Assembly: GCA_022826685.1 (NCBI GenBank)
Contig: JAJDUL010000038.1
Location: 1 to 64,000, forward strand
DNA: 64,000 bases
Source of the DNA: Gemmatimonadota bacterium
Lineage (GTDB): Bacteria; Gemmatimonadota; Gemmatimonadetes; Palauibacterales; Palauibacteraceae
Direction of reading: 5' to 3'
Each line of letters opens with the position of its first letter. Position 1 is the first letter of the stretch. Of this stretch, positions 61,916-64,000 are shown piece after piece. Made by a program: the position numbers and the translations under genes. The notes beneath the pieces were generated by a model that worked only from the letters and a program-made list of their open reading frames with translations, searched no databases and had not been told where the DNA came from.

Positions 61916-63781
61916 TTGGCACCCCCGCCCGGGAAGATCAGGAACATTGCGATCATCGCCCATGTCGATCACGGGAAGACGACGCTCGTCGACCACATGC
62001 TGCGGCAGGCGGGCGCCTTCCAGTCGCACGAGCGGGTCGAGGAACGCGTCATGGACTCGAACCCGCTGGAGCGCGAGCGCGGCATCACGATCCTCTCGAA
62101 GAACACCGCCGTGCGCTGGGGCGAGACGAGAATCAACATCGTCGACACGCCGGGCCACGCGGACTTCGGCGGCGAGGTCGAGCGCATCCTCCGGATGGTT
62201 GACGGCGTGCTCCTCCTGGTAGATGCGGCCGAGGGACCGATGCCGCAGACGCGCTTCGTCACACGGAAGGCGCTCGCGCTCGGCCGCGCGCCCATCGTCG
62301 TGATCAACAAGGTGGACCGGCCCGAGCAGCGCGCGGCGGAAGTGCACGACGAGGTGCTGGAGCTGTTCCTGGAACTCGATGCGACCGAGGCCCAGCTCGA
62401 TGCGCCCTTCCTGTATGCGAGCGCGCGCGACGGCTGGGCGTCGCCCGATATCGAGGCGCGGGACGGAGACCTGGAGCCGCTGTTCGAGACGATCGTCGCG
62501 GGAGTCCCCTCCCCCGCGGGCGACCCCGGCGGGCCGTTCCAGATGCTGGCCTCGACGCTGGATCACTCCAGCTACGTGGGGCGCATCGCGATCGGCCGCA
62601 TCGAACGGGGCACCGTAGCCGAGGCAGACCGCGTGGTGCTGCTGCCGCTCGGGGAGCCCGGACCGTTGCCCGCCGACGAGGCCATTCCGGCCCGCGTGCT
62701 CAAGATCTACGGCTTCGACGGGCTGAAGCGCATTGAAACGCCCCGCGCGAGCGCCGGCGACATCGTGGCGCTGGCCGGACTCGAAGGAGTGGAGATCGGC
62801 CAGACGATCGCCGACCCCGACCACAGGGAGCGTCTCCGCGGGATCGCGGTCGAGCGGCCCACGCTCGCGGTGGACTTCCGCGTCAACGACGCCCCCTTCG
62901 CCGGGCGGGCGGGCAAGTACGTCACGACGCGCCAGCTGCGCCAGCGCCTCCTCCGGGAACTGGAGCGGAACGTCGCCCTTCGCGTCGAGCCGACGGACTC
63001 GCCCGACACCTTCTCGGTCTCGGGCCGCGGGGAACTCCATCTCACGATCCTCATGGAAACCATGCGCCGGGAGGGGTACGAGTTCTCCGTCTCGCGGCCG
63101 CGCGTCCTCCTGCGCGAGGGTCCCGGCGGGGAGATCCTGGAGCCGTACGAAGAGGCGGTGATCGAGGTCCCGGCGGAGATGGTCGGCGTGGTGATGGAGA
63201 AGATGGGGAGCCGCCGGGCCGAACTCCTCTCGATGCGGCCGACGGACCAGGGTCCGGTGCGCCTGGATTTCAGGCTCCCGTCGCGCGGGCTGTTCGGGTA
63301 CCGCTCCGAGTTCCTCACGGACACGCGCGGCGAAGGCCAGTTGCACCACCGCTTCCTCGAGTACGGCCCACGCGCCGGCCACCTCGAGCACCGGCGGAAG
63401 GGGGTGCTCGTCGCCGACCGCCCGGGGACGTCCGTCGCCTTCGCCCTCTTCAACCTGCAGGAGCGGGCCGAGATGCTGATCGGCCCCGGCGTCGAGGTCT
63501 ACAGCGGGATGATCGTGGGCGAGAACGTCCGCCCCGGCGACCTCGAGGTCAACGTGTCGAAGGGCAAGAAGCTCACGAACATGCGCGCCGCCGCGGCCGA
63601 CGAGAACGTCCGGCTGGAGCCGCCGCGCGAACTGACGCTGGAACTCGCCCTCGAGTTCATCAACGACGACGAGTTGATCGAGGTCACGCCCGACGCGATC
63701 CGCCTCCGCAAGCGCAGCCTCGACCCGATCGAGCGCAAGAAGGCGATGCGCCGCGCCGCCGCGGAGGCCCGCGAAGCCTGA
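61916..63781 (+). CDS. typA: Translational GTPase TypA/BipA
   Basis: A 621-residue translation-factor GTPase. The G motifs are IIAHVDHGKTTL, DTPGHADF and NKVDRPEQR, and the effector region RERGITIL is present. After the EF-Tu-like and EF-G-like domains comes the TypA-specific C-terminal domain (ELTLELALEFINDDELIEVTP and a basic tail). BipA acts at the ribosome during large-subunit assembly and stress, especially in the cold. Length matches the ~610-residue family. A TTG at 61916, after GAGG with 5-nt spacing, gives a start close to the family's; a GTG at 61802 would add a 38-residue low-quality extension. Confidence 0.95.
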   Translation: MAPPPGKIRNIAIIAHVDHGKTTLVDHMLRQAGAFQSHERVEERVMDSNPLERERGITILSKNTAVRWGETRINIVDTPGHADFGGEVERILRMVDGVLLLVDAAEGPMPQTRFVTRKALALGRAPIVVINKVDRPEQRAAEVHDEVLELFLELDATEAQLDAPFLYASARDGWASPDIEARDGDLEPLFETIVAGVPSPAGDPGGPFQMLASTLDHSSYVGRIAIGRIERGTVAEADRVVLLPLGEPGPLPADEAIPARVLKIYGFDGLKRIETPRASAGDIVALAGLEGVEIGQTIADPDHRERLRGIAVERPTLAVDFRVNDAPFAGRAGKYVTTRQLRQRLLRELERNVALRVEPTDSPDTFSVSGRGELHLTILMETMRREGYEFSVSRPRVLLREGPGGEILEPYEEAVIEVPAEMVGVVMEKMGSRRAELLSMRPTDQGPVRLDFRLPSRGLFGYRSEFLTDTRGEGQLHHRFLEYGPRAGHLEHRRKGVLVADRPGTSVAFALFNLQERAEMLIGPGVEVYSGMIVGENVRPGDLEVNVSKGKKLTNMRAAAADENVRLEPPRELTLELALEFINDDELIEVTPDAIRLRKRSLDPIERKKAMRRAAAEAREA

Positions 63782-64000
63782 CGGGAACCAGCCAGGCCGT
63801 CCGTTGTACTCGGAGGCCGCATGCTTCCAGCCGGGGTTCCGGCGCTCCGCTCACTACCGTCTGATCATTCGTTTCGGACATACTGTCGTGATATAATCGC
63901 GTTGACAGATCGCGAGCGATGGTCATATCGCGACGACGCACGGAAATCCGCACGGGCCGTCCGCAATGCAAGAATCCCGGCAGCACTCGAAGCGGTGTGC
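63782..64000. other. Region downstream of typA, with candidate -10 hexamer
   Basis: About 220 bases with no convincing gene. A perfect -10 hexamer, TATAAT, is at 63892-63897, without a good -35 at the right spacing. A separate TTGACA (63902-63907) lies downstream. An open frame from ATG 63919 runs off the window end and looks non-coding. No hairpin follows typA. Confidence 0.3.

Noticed and set aside
1-64000. CRISPR arrays, tRNA or rRNA genes, transposases, integrases
   Set aside because: I saw no regularly spaced repeats, cloverleaf-like or rRNA sequence, and no protein with transposase or integrase motifs.
63919-64000. Open frame at the right end of the window
   Set aside because: Arg-rich, no motifs, no binding site and cut by the window edge, so it is not supportable as a gene.

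Overview
The window is high-GC bacterial chromosome, densely coded, with many 1-10 bp gene overlaps. It carries 44 supportable protein genes, and I saw no rRNA, tRNA or CRISPR. The gene mix suggests Gemmatimonadota or a similar Gram-negative phylum: Ig-like/leucine-rich-repeat lipoproteins, an NHL-propeller/FGE lipoprotein, PadR operons with membrane partners, a form II CO-dehydrogenase-like enzyme, an RND pump and radical SAM proteins. A sponge- or host-associated member is possible. This placement is an inference from gene content only.

Layout. 0-4 kb (minus): a PlsC-like acyltransferase, a small conserved protein, a cobalamin-type radical SAM protein and a secreted protein. 4.1-7.9 kb (plus): an AHSA1-like protein, an ANKH/MATE-like transporter, a Vgb-like propeller and a choice-anchor V protein with one CxxCH. 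7.9-16.7 kb (minus): a fused NrfC-NrfD subunit, a cytoplasmic molybdopterin oxidoreductase (SoeABC-like architecture), a TorD-like chaperone, an apparently frameshifted AI-2E transporter, an AtoE fatty-acid transporter and SixA. 16.7-19.1 kb: a divergent hydratase and aldehyde dehydrogenase with a palindrome between them.

The most notable region is 19.1-43.5 kb. Twelve genes all run leftwards: tetR, outer-membrane factor, membrane-fusion protein, RND pump, cysD, cysN-cysC fusion, an NCS2-type permease with an extra C-terminal domain, then (after about 130 bp carrying a 17-bp direct repeat) a small helical protein, an HpnP-like B12 radical SAM enzyme, a 2354-residue reducing polyketide synthase (KS-AT-DH-pseudoMT-ER-KR-ACP), a thioester reductase-sulfotransferase fusion, and an SDR reductase. 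Most neighbours overlap by 1-4 bp. My reading is a pathway for a reduced, possibly methyl-branched, reductively released and sulfated polyketide or lipid. It would have its own PAPS supply (CysD/CysN/CysC) and possibly its own exporter. Chemistry and product are inference.

43.6-50.3 kb: a gamma-glutamyltransferase, then (minus) a form II CoxS-CoxL-CoxM set followed by a Tat-exported flavin amine oxidase. 50.5-56.7 kb: a tandem duplication of two lipoprotein genes with bacterial Ig-like domains and plant-like leucine-rich repeats, then a lipoprotein combining a propeller with an FGE-sulfatase domain. 56.7-58.3 kb: a PadR operon with a perfect 23-bp palindrome. 58.4-63.8 kb: two back-to-back zinc-ribbon membrane paralogues, an orphan GroES-like protein, a small anchored protein and TypA/BipA.

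A recurring oddity: four genes (plsC-like, cysD, the Tat flavoprotein and the small anchored protein at 61.2 kb) have conserved or functional N-termini upstream of any ATG/GTG/TTG. Each has an in-frame CTG 6-9 nt after a GGAGG.
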